A DNA stretch of 61,102 bases. Origin: a virus. Below are positions 19,386 to 25,880 of this stretch, in pieces. The stretch is taken from positions 1 to 61,102 of IMG/VR virus record IMGVR_UViG_3300030107_003962; one strand, given 5' to 3'. How positions within the stretch are numbered: position 1 is the first letter of the stretch; every line of letters begins with the position of its first letter. The position numbers were made by a program, and so were the translations under genes. A model generated the notes under the pieces. It saw only the letters and a program-made list of their open reading frames with translations. It made no database searches and was not told where the DNA came from.

Positions 19386-19591
19386 TACTCTGTTGGTGTT
19401 ATTATGAAGTCCCTTGCAACATCTGATGGCTCCATTTCGTCTTTTGATGTTACACATATGACATCTGCACATCCTAGCACATATGCCTCTGCACTTTCTT
19501 TGGTGTCAAATGGTCTCATTGGAAGAGGCTCGTCTGAATCTTTAAGCATATCTTTCCAACAAACCAAATAACTTATTGGTGTTTTAGTCAT
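19385..19591 (-). CDS. Small unknown protein
   Basis: 68 residues with an AGGAGAATCAA leader before ATG 19591. Mixed alpha/beta, acidic, with one Cys pair (V-C-W near the N terminus and G-C-A-D-V-I-C-V). No family recognised. The stop is shared with the GTG start of the HNH gene, so the two are co-translated. Confidence 0.65.
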   Translation of the reverse strand: MTKTPISYLVCWKDMLKDSDEPLPMRPFDTKESAEAYVLGCADVICVTSKDEMEPSDVARDFIITPTE

Positions 19592-19600
19592 TTGATTCTC

Positions 19601-19762
19601 CTATTTATGTATACCATATATTGCCTTACAAGATGGACAATTTATATCGTATTTATTGTGTTTTAATGGACAAAAGTATGGCTTGTATTTATCTAAAGGT
19701 GTAACCACACTCTTATCAATGTCTTTAAGTTTTAATGCACCATCGTAATCTGAGATACTCAT
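19601..19762 (-). CDS. Small zinc-finger-like protein (53 aa)
   Basis: A 53-residue ORF from ATG 19762 to TAG 19601, filling the gap between the oxygenase and the 68-residue gene. The C-terminal half has C-P-L-K-H and C-P-S-C, a plausible zinc-binding Cys/His cluster (C-x3-H plus C-x2-C). The ribosome-binding site is weak (AGGAA). The neat fit between its neighbours supports it as real. Confidence 0.55.
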   Translation of the reverse strand: MSISDYDGALKLKDIDKSVVTPLDKYKPYFCPLKHNKYDINCPSCKAIYGIHK

Positions 19763-19772
19763 ATATTTATTC

Positions 19773-20381
19773 CTAGCGAAAAGGTGGACCGGATATCCAT
19801 ATAACTAGACTTTCTCGTTGCCCACTTATTATTGGTTTAACTTTATGTAATAAAAATGATGGAAATACGGCTAATGTCCCTAACTCTTTCGGGCATATAA
19901 TAGACTCTCTATTTGATTTGATTATCATCTCCCCACCATTGTAGTCTGTAGGGGAGGATAGTTGAAGCGATGCAGATATTTTTCTTGTCATATTTCCCAC
20001 ACCGGTATCTAAATGCCAATCGTAGTGATGACCTTGATTATATATAGCATATTGAAATGCCTCGTTGATTCCAAAGATATCAAATTTCCATAGCTTATTA
20101 TTTGAACTAACTATGCAATCTGCAATCCTTTCATACATCCATCTGTTTTCTTGTGTAGGATATAGCCAACCTACATTGGTCTTTCTATAGGAGTTATCTA
20201 CCTCTCTGTTACTAGTTATAGTCCCATCTTTAAATACTATCTTCTTTTTATATTCTTTTATTCTTAATATTTCTTCTTGTGTAAAAGGTTTAAAGGTTTG
20301 CCATTGTCCAACCCTTATCCCATCCATTTGGCTAGAGTATGTTTTCTGTTGAATTCTACTATTTAATGAATTACTTGGCAC
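19773..20381 (-). CDS. 2-oxoglutarate/Fe(II) dioxygenase, PKHD (prolyl hydroxylase) type
   Basis: 202 residues from GTG 20381, overlapping the upstream stop by 11 bases; a start at Met19 is possible. The Fe-binding facial triad is visible: H-x-D at H123/D125 (in Y-D-W-H-L-D-T) and the distal H179 (F-L-L-H-K-V). R189 in G-Q-R-E-S-L is the 2-oxoglutarate-binding Arg. The flanking pattern (W-L, W-M-Y-E-R-I, Y-N-G-G-E, W-I-S-G-P) is that of PKHD-type hydroxylases. Known relatives hydroxylate protein side chains or, in other clades, nucleic-acid bases; the substrate here is unknown. Its place in the recombination block favours a DNA or replication-linked target. The genome also encodes collagen-like Gly-X-Y fibres, the classical type of prolyl-hydroxylase substrate. 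Confidence 0.85.
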   Translation of the reverse strand: MPSNSLNSRIQQKTYSSQMDGIRVGQWQTFKPFTQEEILRIKEYKKKIVFKDGTITSNREVDNSYRKTNVGWLYPTQENRWMYERIADCIVSSNNKLWKFDIFGINEAFQYAIYNQGHHYDWHLDTGVGNMTRKISASLQLSSPTDYNGGEMIIKSNRESIICPKELGTLAVFPSFLLHKVKPIISGQRESLVIWISGPPFR

Positions 20382-20655
20382 TTAAATCCTTAACTAAATC
20401 TTTGAATTTATATTTATTTTTTGGTCCATGTTCTCTTTTGGCACAAGTTTCACATATGGTCATATCATCGGTTTTTGTTAGATAGTTTATAATTGATTCA
20501 TATACAAAAGATTTCTTTAATGCTATGCTCTGCTTACACATTTCACAATAGCTTTTTTCTCTCTCAACTTTTGTCATTTTTACAATAGGTGTAGACATAG
20601 GTAGTTCTCCATATTTTTTGATTATATATCGTCTTAGCTTTCGCTCTGAGTCCAT
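20371..20655 (-). CDS. Small zinc-finger protein
   Basis: 94 residues with two C-x2-C pairs (C-E-M-C and C-E-T-C) about 30 residues apart, the spacing of a treble-clef or zinc ribbon, and a Lys-rich C terminus. It overlaps the RusA gene end by 22 bases and the oxygenase start by 11, so it is part of the same translational relay. Possibly DNA-binding; no specific family. Confidence 0.65.
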   Translation of the reverse strand: MDSERKLRRYIIKKYGELPMSTPIVKMTKVEREKSYCEMCKQSIALKKSFVYESIINYLTKTDDMTICETCAKREHGPKNKYKFKDLVKDLSAK

Positions 20656-21056
20656 ATTCTTATCTCAGTTCTTGGATTAAGCGAATATACTTTCATTGTT
20701 CTTAGGTGTGAAATACAAGCATCGTCTTTCCAAAGAATTTTATTGCCAGAATCCATAACAAATTTTACCAGATTGTCAATATCTGGTTTCTTTGAGTGGT
20801 CTTCTCCGATGCCCTTTTTGAGTTTATGAGAATACTTTCCCGTCCTAAAGTGGCTCTTAGGTCTCTTCATATAGAATATCATTTCTACAGATAATGGCTC
20901 ATTAAATGGTTTGGAGTGCATCATAGAGGCGAGTTGCATCGCAAATGCTTGTTTGTCCCGGCTATTCGGGTCATAACTTATTATTCTATTAGATGCTCTC
21001 CGATACCTATGTCGCTTTTGAGGGATAGGGTTACCATTTATTTTAAGTTCAATCAT
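20634..21056 (-). CDS. rusA: RusA-like Holliday junction resolvase
   Basis: 140 residues from ATG 21056, which has AGGAG 10 bases upstream. A longer frame from 21077 would contain that ribosome-binding site inside its second to fourth codons, so the shorter start is chosen. The RusA signature is clear: N-G-N-P-I-P-Q-K-R-H at the N terminus, then K-P-D-I-D-N-L-V-K (catalytic D92 and D94, Lys98) and L-W-K-D-D (D111/D112). RusA dimers cut four-way junctions made by recombination or by branched replicating DNA before packaging. The start overlaps the stop of a 41-residue ORF (ATGATTGA). Confidence 0.9.
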   Translation of the reverse strand: MIELKINGNPIPQKRHRYRRASNRIISYDPNSRDKQAFAMQLASMMHSKPFNEPLSVEMIFYMKRPKSHFRTGKYSHKLKKGIGEDHSKKPDIDNLVKFVMDSGNKILWKDDACISHLRTMKVYSLNPRTEIRIWTQSES

Positions 21057-21174
21057 CTTCTTGATTCTCCTTTTCAAGTCGCTTTTGGTGTCTTTCTGCT
21101 TTCAATTTGTCAAAGAACATCCTACCATCTGCCGTTATCCATATGTGTTTCAGCTCGTGTGATATAGGTCTCAT
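21049..21174 (-). CDS. Micro-ORF (41 aa) between nuclease and RusA
   Basis: A 41-residue ORF that exactly bridges the Cas4-like gene (ATGA overlap at 21171-21174) and RusA (8-base overlap at 21049-21056). It encodes a helical, charged peptide ending in a Glu/Lys/Gln-rich tail. The RusA ribosome-binding site lies inside it. It may be a real small protein or a coupling frame that carries ribosomes to RusA. Confidence 0.55.
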   Translation of the reverse strand: MRPISHELKHIWITADGRMFFDKLKAERHQKRLEKENQEDD

Positions 21175-21917
21175 AATTTACCACCTTTATATAATTTATT
21201 CAATGGAGAATCACAAATATCCGAATAGTTACAATACTTACCACACTCCCATTTATAAACCGGAACAATTCCGTTTGTTAGCTTAGGCTCAGTATTTGAG
21301 CCAATATGTTCATTCACAAAATGTCGGGCATTTATCCAATATCTTTCTGCCTCTTGCATAACACTTAGGCTTAACACTTTTTCTTCCATTTTGCTATCGT
21401 TTTTGTTGTAATAGAGCAATCCTAGATGCACTATCTTATCACACAATCCACTTTCAACACTCATACTAGCATAAGTTCCAACTTGTAGTTCGTTGTTAAT
21501 CGTTGGATTCTTATGATTAAATACATTTTTATATTTAAATGAGTTTGCCGTCTTCCAATCATATAGAGAGCCATTACCATCCTCATCTACTATTAATAAA
21601 TCAAGATGACCGGCTACTCCTAGATATTCAGACTTTAATAATGTTTCTTGGTAAAACTTATAATTGGGATTATCTTTTGCTTTCTCATCAATACCTCTTG
21701 CGAAATCTTCTCCCATTATAGTTCCAAGCCTCATTATCCTTAATCCATCAACATCTGCACCCTTTTGTTTTGCTCCTATCTTTCTGTAATAATGCTTTTT
21801 TACACAAAGACCGGAACTTGATGCCTCATACATATCCGGATTATCCTTTGCTCTTTCTAACTTATGCTCCTTGTCTTTTTTAACAAGAAACTCATTATAT
21901 ATTTCAATCGGATTCAT
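21171..21917 (-). CDS. Cas4-like PD-(D/E)XK nuclease with Fe-S cluster
   Basis: 248 residues. Catalytic motifs are G-H-L-D (D106), then L-Y-D-W-K-T (D120, K122), then L-Q-V-G-T-Y (Q145, Tyr149, the RecB motif). Four cysteines (C38 in S-S-G-L-C, and C225, C229, C235 near the C terminus) have the split arrangement of the iron-sulphur staple in Cas4, AddB and Dna2. Family members are single-strand exonucleases that process DNA ends. Here, beside an annealing protein and RusA, it most likely makes single strands for recombination. No CRISPR array or other cas gene is present, so a CRISPR role is not suggested. It overlaps the upstream regulator by 14 bases. Confidence 0.88.
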   Translation of the reverse strand: MNPIEIYNEFLVKKDKEHKLERAKDNPDMYEASSSGLCVKKHYYRKIGAKQKGADVDGLRIMRLGTIMGEDFARGIDEKAKDNPNYKFYQETLLKSEYLGVAGHLDLLIVDEDGNGSLYDWKTANSFKYKNVFNHKNPTINNELQVGTYASMSVESGLCDKIVHLGLLYYNKNDSKMEEKVLSLSVMQEAERYWINARHFVNEHIGSNTEPKLTNGIVPVYKWECGKYCNYSDICDSPLNKLYKGGKL

Positions 21918-22581
21918 TGATTCTCCTATTTTCTATCTTTAATTCTCTTGAGTATTTAGATGAATAGGTTTCTTTGGTTGGGTCGTTCCCAATATCTTTA
22001 TTCCGAACATATCCTCTTAATTTTTGGTGTTCCTTGTGCCTTAGTTTTCTAATAGCCTTTTCTTTAATTTGTCTAACTCTTTCTCTAGTCAAACCAAATT
22101 CTAAGGCGATTCCATCTAAAGTTGTAGGACACTTACCATTAAGACCAAAATGCAATTCTATAACATCCCTCTCTCTATCTTTTAATTTAAAAAGTGAGGC
22201 TTTCATATCTTTTATTAGCGAATCTCTATTGTCAATATCATCTGTGTTGTAATCTGATTCCAACTGCATTACATTTTTTGATGATAGAGATAACATTGAA
22301 TCAATAGGAATATCCTTAGTTATTTTCTTTGGATATCCCTTGCTTTTCTTAATAACCTCTTCATATTGTTCAAACAAGTCATACACATCACAATTTAACA
22401 TTTCTGCTAATTTGGTTTGGTCTTGTGTGCTAATGTTTGTGTGTTTTAAAGATGCAATATGATAAAGAGTTCCAGTTCTAATTCCGGAAACCCTTGACAA
22501 TTCTGCAATAGATTTATATTTACTATTTTCTAATGCATTCATAAAGGTTGCATTTTTAAATCTAATTTCTGCTTTTATCAT
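21904..22581 (-). CDS. XRE helix-turn-helix fused to sigma70 region 4
   Basis: 225 residues with an AAGGAG site before ATG 22581. Residues about 10-72 are a Cro/CI (XRE) helix-turn-helix (S-I-A-E-L-S-R-V-S-G-I-R-T-G-T-L-Y). Residues about 128-183 are sigma70 region 4: L-K-D-R-E-R-D-V-I-E-L-H-F-G-L, then L-D-G-I-A-L-E-F-G-L-T-R-E-R-V-R-Q-I-K-E-K-A-I-R-K-L-R-H. The middle resembles the linker before region 4. Region 2, needed for core clamp binding and -10 melting, is missing. Known region-4-only proteins act as co-sigma, anti-sigma or appropriation factors. This is probably a phage transcription switch with its own operator specificity. A structured non-coding stretch lies directly upstream. 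Confidence 0.8.
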   Translation of the reverse strand: MIKAEIRFKNATFMNALENSKYKSIAELSRVSGIRTGTLYHIASLKHTNISTQDQTKLAEMLNCDVYDLFEQYEEVIKKSKGYPKKITKDIPIDSMLSLSSKNVMQLESDYNTDDIDNRDSLIKDMKASLFKLKDRERDVIELHFGLNGKCPTTLDGIALEFGLTRERVRQIKEKAIRKLRHKEHQKLRGYVRNKDIGNDPTKETYSSKYSRELKIENRRINESD

Positions 22582-22868
22582 TTGTTCTCCTTTTTATAAG
22601 CCAAGGAACTCTTAGTGCGGACGAAAGGACTTAATTTCCAACACACACCTAGAGTTCCCCAACTTTCTCGACGAGTAAACATCCTATCCAAAACACTAGG
22701 ACACCTACCTAATTTTAAGGCGAAGATAGAGTCGCCACCCTACCCCCACCTTGAGTAAGGTGGTAGAATAAATAGCCAACCACTCTCTGATTCCCGAGAT
22801 AAGATTTCAATCATATAAACTAGAGTTGCCTTTCGGGTCTAGTAATATGAACAATCTATCATCAGACC
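22582..22868 (-). ncRNA. Structured non-coding stretch, candidate RNA or leader
   Basis: No ORF. Read on the minus strand it can form several hairpins. There is a 6-bp GGGTCT/AGACCC stem (arms 22835-22840 and 22864-22869) and a 7-bp CCACCTT/AAGGTGG stem with a 4-base loop (22746-22763) that CTA/TAG extends. A 5-bp GGCGA/TCGCC stem lies at 22719-22736 and a TCCTA/TAGGA stem at 22682-22701. A long imperfect hairpin closes with GGAACTCT/AGAGTTCC (22605-22612 and 22651-22658) and has internal GTGTG/CGCAC pairing. The last ends about 25 bases before the XRE-sigma start. It could be an mRNA leader, a separate RNA, or a structured origin. The hairpins were found by eye; the strand is inferred. Confidence 0.5.
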
Positions 22869-23042
22869 CTACTCTTCAGATTTATCGTTGAAATCCTTAA
22901 GCCACTCTACTAACTGAGAATAATCTATTGAGTTTATTTCAATATGATTTCCACTAGTTATGTATGGTTGTGCCTTAAAATATAAATCACAACCCGAGTA
23001 GTCTAAGAATGCTTTTAATGTCTGTGCATCTATCTTAGTCAT
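22869..23042 (-). CDS. Small unknown protein (57 aa)
   Basis: A 57-residue ORF overlapping the end of the initiator gene by 8 bases (ATGAATGACTAAG). Two helices flank a short beta segment; acidic C terminus. No family recognised. The overlap and lack of other coding suggest co-translation with the initiator. The following 287 bases are non-coding. Confidence 0.55.
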   Translation of the reverse strand: MTKIDAQTLKAFLDYSGCDLYFKAQPYITSGNHIEINSIDYSQLVEWLKDFNDKSEE

Positions 23043-23832
23043 TCATTTTCCATTTGTTAGTTAAGTTACCTACAACATCTTTAAAGTCATCGGGCAATCC
23101 AATTTCTCCATCGTCAAGTTGTTTTTGATACTCTTCTTCTCTTATTCTCTGCTCTTCCATCTGTTTCTTTCTTCTGAGTTCATTTCGTATTTTATCGGTC
23201 TTCTCAACATATGGACTCTTAACCCAATTTCTAAAACCGGCTTGGTAGTCTTTATATCTCTTTCCTTTAGATGCTATATAATCCTTAAACTTATCAAACT
23301 CTAGGGTAACATCTACATCTAAGTATTTCCCTTGTAGTTCATCTAAGAATTCCTTATCTATGCTTTTAAGAGATACATCTTTCTTTACTCTTATTGCCTT
23401 ATCTATTTCTTTATCTATTTCTTTATCTATATCTTGGACTCTTCCGGCACTCTGATTACCACTCTGATTTTGTGCATCATCAAACTCCTCTTGTGAAATA
23501 ACTCCATATTTGATGAGCCTTTTGATACACATAACAATCATTGAAGACTTTTTACTTAGGAAATCCGGATACTGAAAGTCCATAAAGTCTTTAATGTAAA
23601 CCACCTTGTCGTGATTGGTTTCTACTAGTTGATGTTTTAATGCCGGTGGGCATTCCGTTAAAGGAACACCCGTAAGCATTGAACATAATCTCCAATTCAC
23701 ATTCCAAAGTCCCGCCTCGTCGCAATTATCAAGTAGATAAAGCCATACTAGTTTATCGTTAATCTCAAGCGAGAGAAACCACTCTTTCTCCCACTTAAGA
23801 ATATCAGTAAACCTCTTTTTAACTCTCTGCAT
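23035..23832 (-). CDS. Replication initiation protein (O/DnaD-like)
   Basis: 265 residues. The N-terminal 110 residues have the winged-helix pattern typical of phage initiators (W-x-x-x-L-x-x-x-x-K-L-V-W-L-Y-L-L-D-N-C-D-x-x-G). A low-complexity linker follows with a D-K-E-I repeat. A C-terminal module F-D-K-F-K-D-Y-I-A-S-K-G-K-R-Y-K-D-Y-x-x-x-F-x-x-W-V-K is seen in many replisome organisers and helicase loaders. No helicase or polymerase follows, so it probably recruits the host helicase. Its start overlaps the SSB-like stop (TAATG). Confidence 0.65.
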   Translation of the reverse strand: MQRVKKRFTDILKWEKEWFLSLEINDKLVWLYLLDNCDEAGLWNVNWRLCSMLTGVPLTECPPALKHQLVETNHDKVVYIKDFMDFQYPDFLSKKSSMIVMCIKRLIKYGVISQEEFDDAQNQSGNQSAGRVQDIDKEIDKEIDKAIRVKKDVSLKSIDKEFLDELQGKYLDVDVTLEFDKFKDYIASKGKRYKDYQAGFRNWVKSPYVEKTDKIRNELRRKKQMEEQRIREEEYQKQLDDGEIGLPDDFKDVVGNLTNKWKMND

Positions 23833-24251
23833 TAAAAGGGTATGTCCTCTTTAGATACTGCCGGTGTTCCAATAGTATCTTCAAGAGCCTTAATCCTTTT
23901 TTCTAGCTCTGCGACCTTATCAGTTGTAGGGGATGTAGCCGGACTAGGTGCTTGTGGAGTGGTTGGTATTGTAGCACCATTAAAGTCATCAATGGTTTTT
24001 CCATTAACCTCAAAAACCATAAATACTTTCCCTTGAATATCCTCTTTCTTTTTCTTTCTTATTGAAAGAACATCTCCCTCTTTAACACCACTTGCTTTTA
24101 ACAAGGTGTTGAATTGCTCGGTAGCATAAAACACATCATCTGCATTGCATTCCCACTTATATTGTGTTCCATAATCTCCGGTTACTGCAACTCCGGTATC
24201 TGATTTCATTTTACAAGTCATTATATCTTCATTGAATTTAAGTATAGCCAT
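23832..24251 (-). CDS. SSB-like single-stranded DNA-binding protein
   Basis: 139 residues from ATG 24251, preceded by AAGGAG at a 10-base distance; a longer frame to 24323 would run into the upstream gene. The N-terminal about 90 residues are beta-rich, compatible with an OB fold. Then come a Pro/Thr/Ala-rich linker, a short coiled coil and the terminal peptide E-D-I-P-F, nearly identical to the acidic tip by which bacterial SSB recruits partner proteins. It lies between the annealing protein and the initiator. The N-terminal fold itself was not recognised by motif, so the call rests on the tip, size and context. Confidence 0.6.
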   Translation of the reverse strand: MAILKFNEDIMTCKMKSDTGVAVTGDYGTQYKWECNADDVFYATEQFNTLLKASGVKEGDVLSIRKKKKEDIQGKVFMVFEVNGKTIDDFNGATIPTTPQAPSPATSPTTDKVAELEKRIKALEDTIGTPAVSKEDIPF

Positions 24252-24253
24252 TT

Positions 24254-24700
24254 CTATTGTTCTCCTTTTGGTAGGTCTTCTCCGGCATATATGTATGCTC
24301 CTAATCCAAACATACTTATACACTTAACAAGACATCTCATTTTAGTATCTGATATTGCCCTAGCCGGTGGTTTAGGAATAGCATTGTTACGATAATCCAT
24401 AACCGGTAGCCACATTACTCTCTGATTTCCATCTATATCCATTGTGCATTCCACCATACAAGTCCCATCTGAATAATAACAGACATCTTTCTCGTTTGAA
24501 TGTTCTCCACAATTGAACATAGTGAATTCGTATTTTGCTTGAGGGTAGTATTTCATTAATGTATCCCAAGCCCAAGCCCAAGATAAGTAAGTTAATCCAC
24601 CCTTTTCTTCGGTGTGTTCATTTACATTTACATTAGATAAAGTTTCCCAAATCTCTTTAAATGTAACTCCCTCTACTGCTTTTTCTTTCTTTTCACTCAT
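24254..24700 (-). CDS. DUF1071 (Sak-type, Rad52-like) single-strand annealing protein
   Basis: 148 residues. It shows the DUF1071 signature: L-T-Y-L-S-W-A-W-A-W-D, then Y-Y-P-Q-A-x-Y, then W-L-P-V-M-D-Y-R-N-N-A-I, then T-K-M-R-C-L-V-K-C-I-S-M-F-G-L-G-A-Y-I-Y-A-G-E-D-L-P. Members are phage single-strand annealing proteins of the Rad52-like superfamily that pair complementary strands in replication and repair. Its ATG overlaps the stop of the Cro-like gene by 8 bases. Confidence 0.85.
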   Translation of the reverse strand: MSEKKEKAVEGVTFKEIWETLSNVNVNEHTEEKGGLTYLSWAWAWDTLMKYYPQAKYEFTMFNCGEHSNEKDVCYYSDGTCMVECTMDIDGNQRVMWLPVMDYRNNAIPKPPARAISDTKMRCLVKCISMFGLGAYIYAGEDLPKGEQ

Positions 24701-24869
24701 TTGATTCTCCTATGATTGATTTGATTTTAGTTTTAATTGACTCTGTAACCACTCTGTCTTCAGAGAGGATAAGGGATAAGTATGACTCCGATATACCTAT
24801 CTTATTAGCCAACCATACTTGTTTAACCCCATTCTTCTCTATAAACTCTCTTAAATCATCAACTATCAT
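24693..24869 (-). CDS. Cro-like helix-turn-helix repressor (58 aa)
   Basis: A 58-residue ORF, ATG 24869. A single helix-turn-helix is visible: V-K-Q-V-W-L-A-N-K-I-G-I-S-E-S-Y-L-S-L-I-L-S. Size and fold pattern match small Cro/XRE repressors. It has no ribosome-binding site, unlike nearly every other early gene. A promoter-like pair (TTGTAA, 17 bases, TAATTT) would start transcription at or near the ATG, so the message may be leaderless, as for lambda cI from PRM. It heads the replication and recombination block. Confidence 0.75.
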   Translation of the reverse strand: MIVDDLREFIEKNGVKQVWLANKIGISESYLSLILSEDRVVTESIKTKIKSIIGESNE

Positions 24870-24870
24870 A

Positions 24871-24917
24871 TTGTAAAATTACATCTGTAAAATATTCTTT
24901 ACAAGTATTATGTTACA
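24871..24917. promoter_or_regulatory. Divergent promoter/operator region
   Basis: This stretch separates the Cro-like gene from a divergent acidic gene. A 6-bp inverted repeat TGTAAA/TTTACA (24886-24903) is flanked by further GTAA-type half-sites (TTGTAAA 24871-24877, GTTACA 24912-24917). A leftward promoter candidate has -35 TTGTAA at 24904-24899 and -10 TAATTT at 24881-24876, so the half-sites overlap it. This is the arrangement expected for autoregulation by the adjacent repressor (inference). Confidence 0.45.
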
Positions 24918-24947
24918 CCCACCAAATATCTTTTGTATATTATAACA

Positions 24948-25163
24948 ATGACAAAAGGTAAAAAAACATATATTTTACGAATTGAATTTGATGATGCTAC
25001 TGATGAAATCTCCTCTATTTATGAAAAGTTAGACCTAGATGACAATGAATATGATATTAGCTGTCTATCCGAAGATGAAGACCTTTATTTTTGCCTATCC
25101 GACCACCTAACTGAAGAGGAAATAGAGTTAATACGAGGTGCTACTGATGTAGGTTTTGCTTAG
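24948..25163 (+). CDS. Small highly acidic protein on the opposite strand
   Basis: 71 residues from ATG 24948 (a TTG at 24933 extends the frame). It is rich in Asp and Glu with few basic residues. It is the only rightward gene in the 18.7-33.7 kb leftward region. No ribosome-binding site precedes it; TATTAT at 24938-24943 could be a -10 box for a leaderless transcript. Its end overlaps the convergent RHH-like gene by 23 bases. Extreme acidity and a location beside a repressor would suit a DNA-mimic or anti-defence protein, but that is speculation. Confidence 0.6.
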   Translation: MTKGKKTYILRIEFDDATDEISSIYEKLDLDDNEYDISCLSEDEDLYFCLSDHLTEEEIELIRGATDVGFA

Positions 25164-25308
25164 ATTTAGCTACAAACACTTTCATTAGACTTACTATTGC
25201 ATTTTTAACATTCTTAAAGCCGGACGAATAAACTGCCGATTTAAATTCATTATATAATGTTTCATCAAGTCCTCTGATGTTCATTGCTCTCCCTTTATCT
25301 TTTTCCAT
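25141..25308 (-). CDS. Ribbon-helix-helix (Arc-like) DNA-binding protein
   Basis: 55 residues from ATG 25308 behind GGGGGA. The core M-N-I-R-G-L-D-E-T-L-Y-N-E-F-K, a turn with Gly, then K-N-A-I-V-S-L-M-K-V-F-V follows the Arc/MetJ ribbon-helix-helix pattern: one beta strand with alternating residues, then two helices. Such dimers repress promoters. The tail overlaps the acidic gene on the opposite strand, so each transcript can run antisense to the other. Confidence 0.6.
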   Translation of the reverse strand: MEKDKGRAMNIRGLDETLYNEFKSAVYSSGFKNVKNAIVSLMKVFVAKSKQNLHQ

Positions 25309-25510
25309 TGGTTTCCCCCATTTCTATTTTTGGTATTTGTTTTGCTCCAAAGACATCTACATAGATACTTATAACATCCTCATCTTCCATCTCTCTGTAT
25401 CCACTAGTTCCAAAAAGTAGGATGTTAGATAAGTCGCTACGACCTAAGTTATCTGCCTCATATAAAGCAAGTTCTTCTCTCATTTTTTCGTAATCCGGTA
25501 TTCTAGCCAT
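25295..25510 (-). CDS. Small acidic early protein, unknown
   Basis: 71 residues with an AAAGGAG site. A helical N terminus (Y-E-K-M-R-E-E-L-A-L-Y-E) is followed by a mixed Gly-containing region. Overlaps the RHH-like gene by 14 bases. No family recognised. Confidence 0.6.
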   Translation of the reverse strand: MARIPDYEKMREELALYEADNLGRSDLSNILLFGTSGYREMEDEDVISIYVDVFGAKQIPKIEMGETNGKR

Positions 25511-25553
25511 AATATCTCCTTTGTAATATATGTAACATTAGATACAAATACAA

Positions 25554-25880
25554 CTATTGTCTATTAGGTGTTATATTGGGCATTACACTTGATTTGAGAA
25601 ATACCTCATTGGGAAAGCTAGGATGAGTTTCAGTTTCTCCGGTGTGTTCTATAAATAAAGCACCACCATCGTTACCCTCATCATCTTGTTGAGGATATAT
25701 TCTCCACCCATTATCAAGAGTCATTACAATAGGTATTTTATACCAATCAAGATGATTTGCAAGGTCATCAGACATATACTCAACCTTAACAATAGTTCTT
25801 CCTTTTAGTTTATCACTTGCCTCTTGATTCCAATATCTTCTGATTTCATTTGGCTCTATACTTTTTAGTTTATTGCTCAT
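25554..25880 (-). CDS. Conserved-looking phage early protein, unknown
   Basis: 108 residues with AAAGGAG before ATG 25880. The pattern L-K-G-R-T-I-V-K-V-E-Y-M-S, then W-Y-K-I-P-I-V-M-T-L-D-N-G, then D-D-E-G-N-D-G-G-A-L resembles a widespread uncharacterised phage protein type with a small beta barrel-like core. Function unknown. Confidence 0.7.
   Translation of the reverse strand: MSNKLKSIEPNEIRRYWNQEASDKLKGRTIVKVEYMSDDLANHLDWYKIPIVMTLDNGWRIYPQQDDEGNDGGALFIEHTGETETHPSFPNEVFLKSSVMPNITPNRQ

Noticed and set aside
19386-19472. N-terminal extension of the HNH gene from ATG 19472
   Set aside because: It overlaps a well-supported upstream gene by 88 bases, while the GTG at 19385 gives a TAGTG coupling and keeps all catalytic residues.
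22833-22869. Hammerhead-like CTGATGA ... CGAAA on the minus strand
   Set aside because: The required stem II closing pair is missing, and the CTGATGA bases are better paired in the GGGTCT/AGACCC stem.
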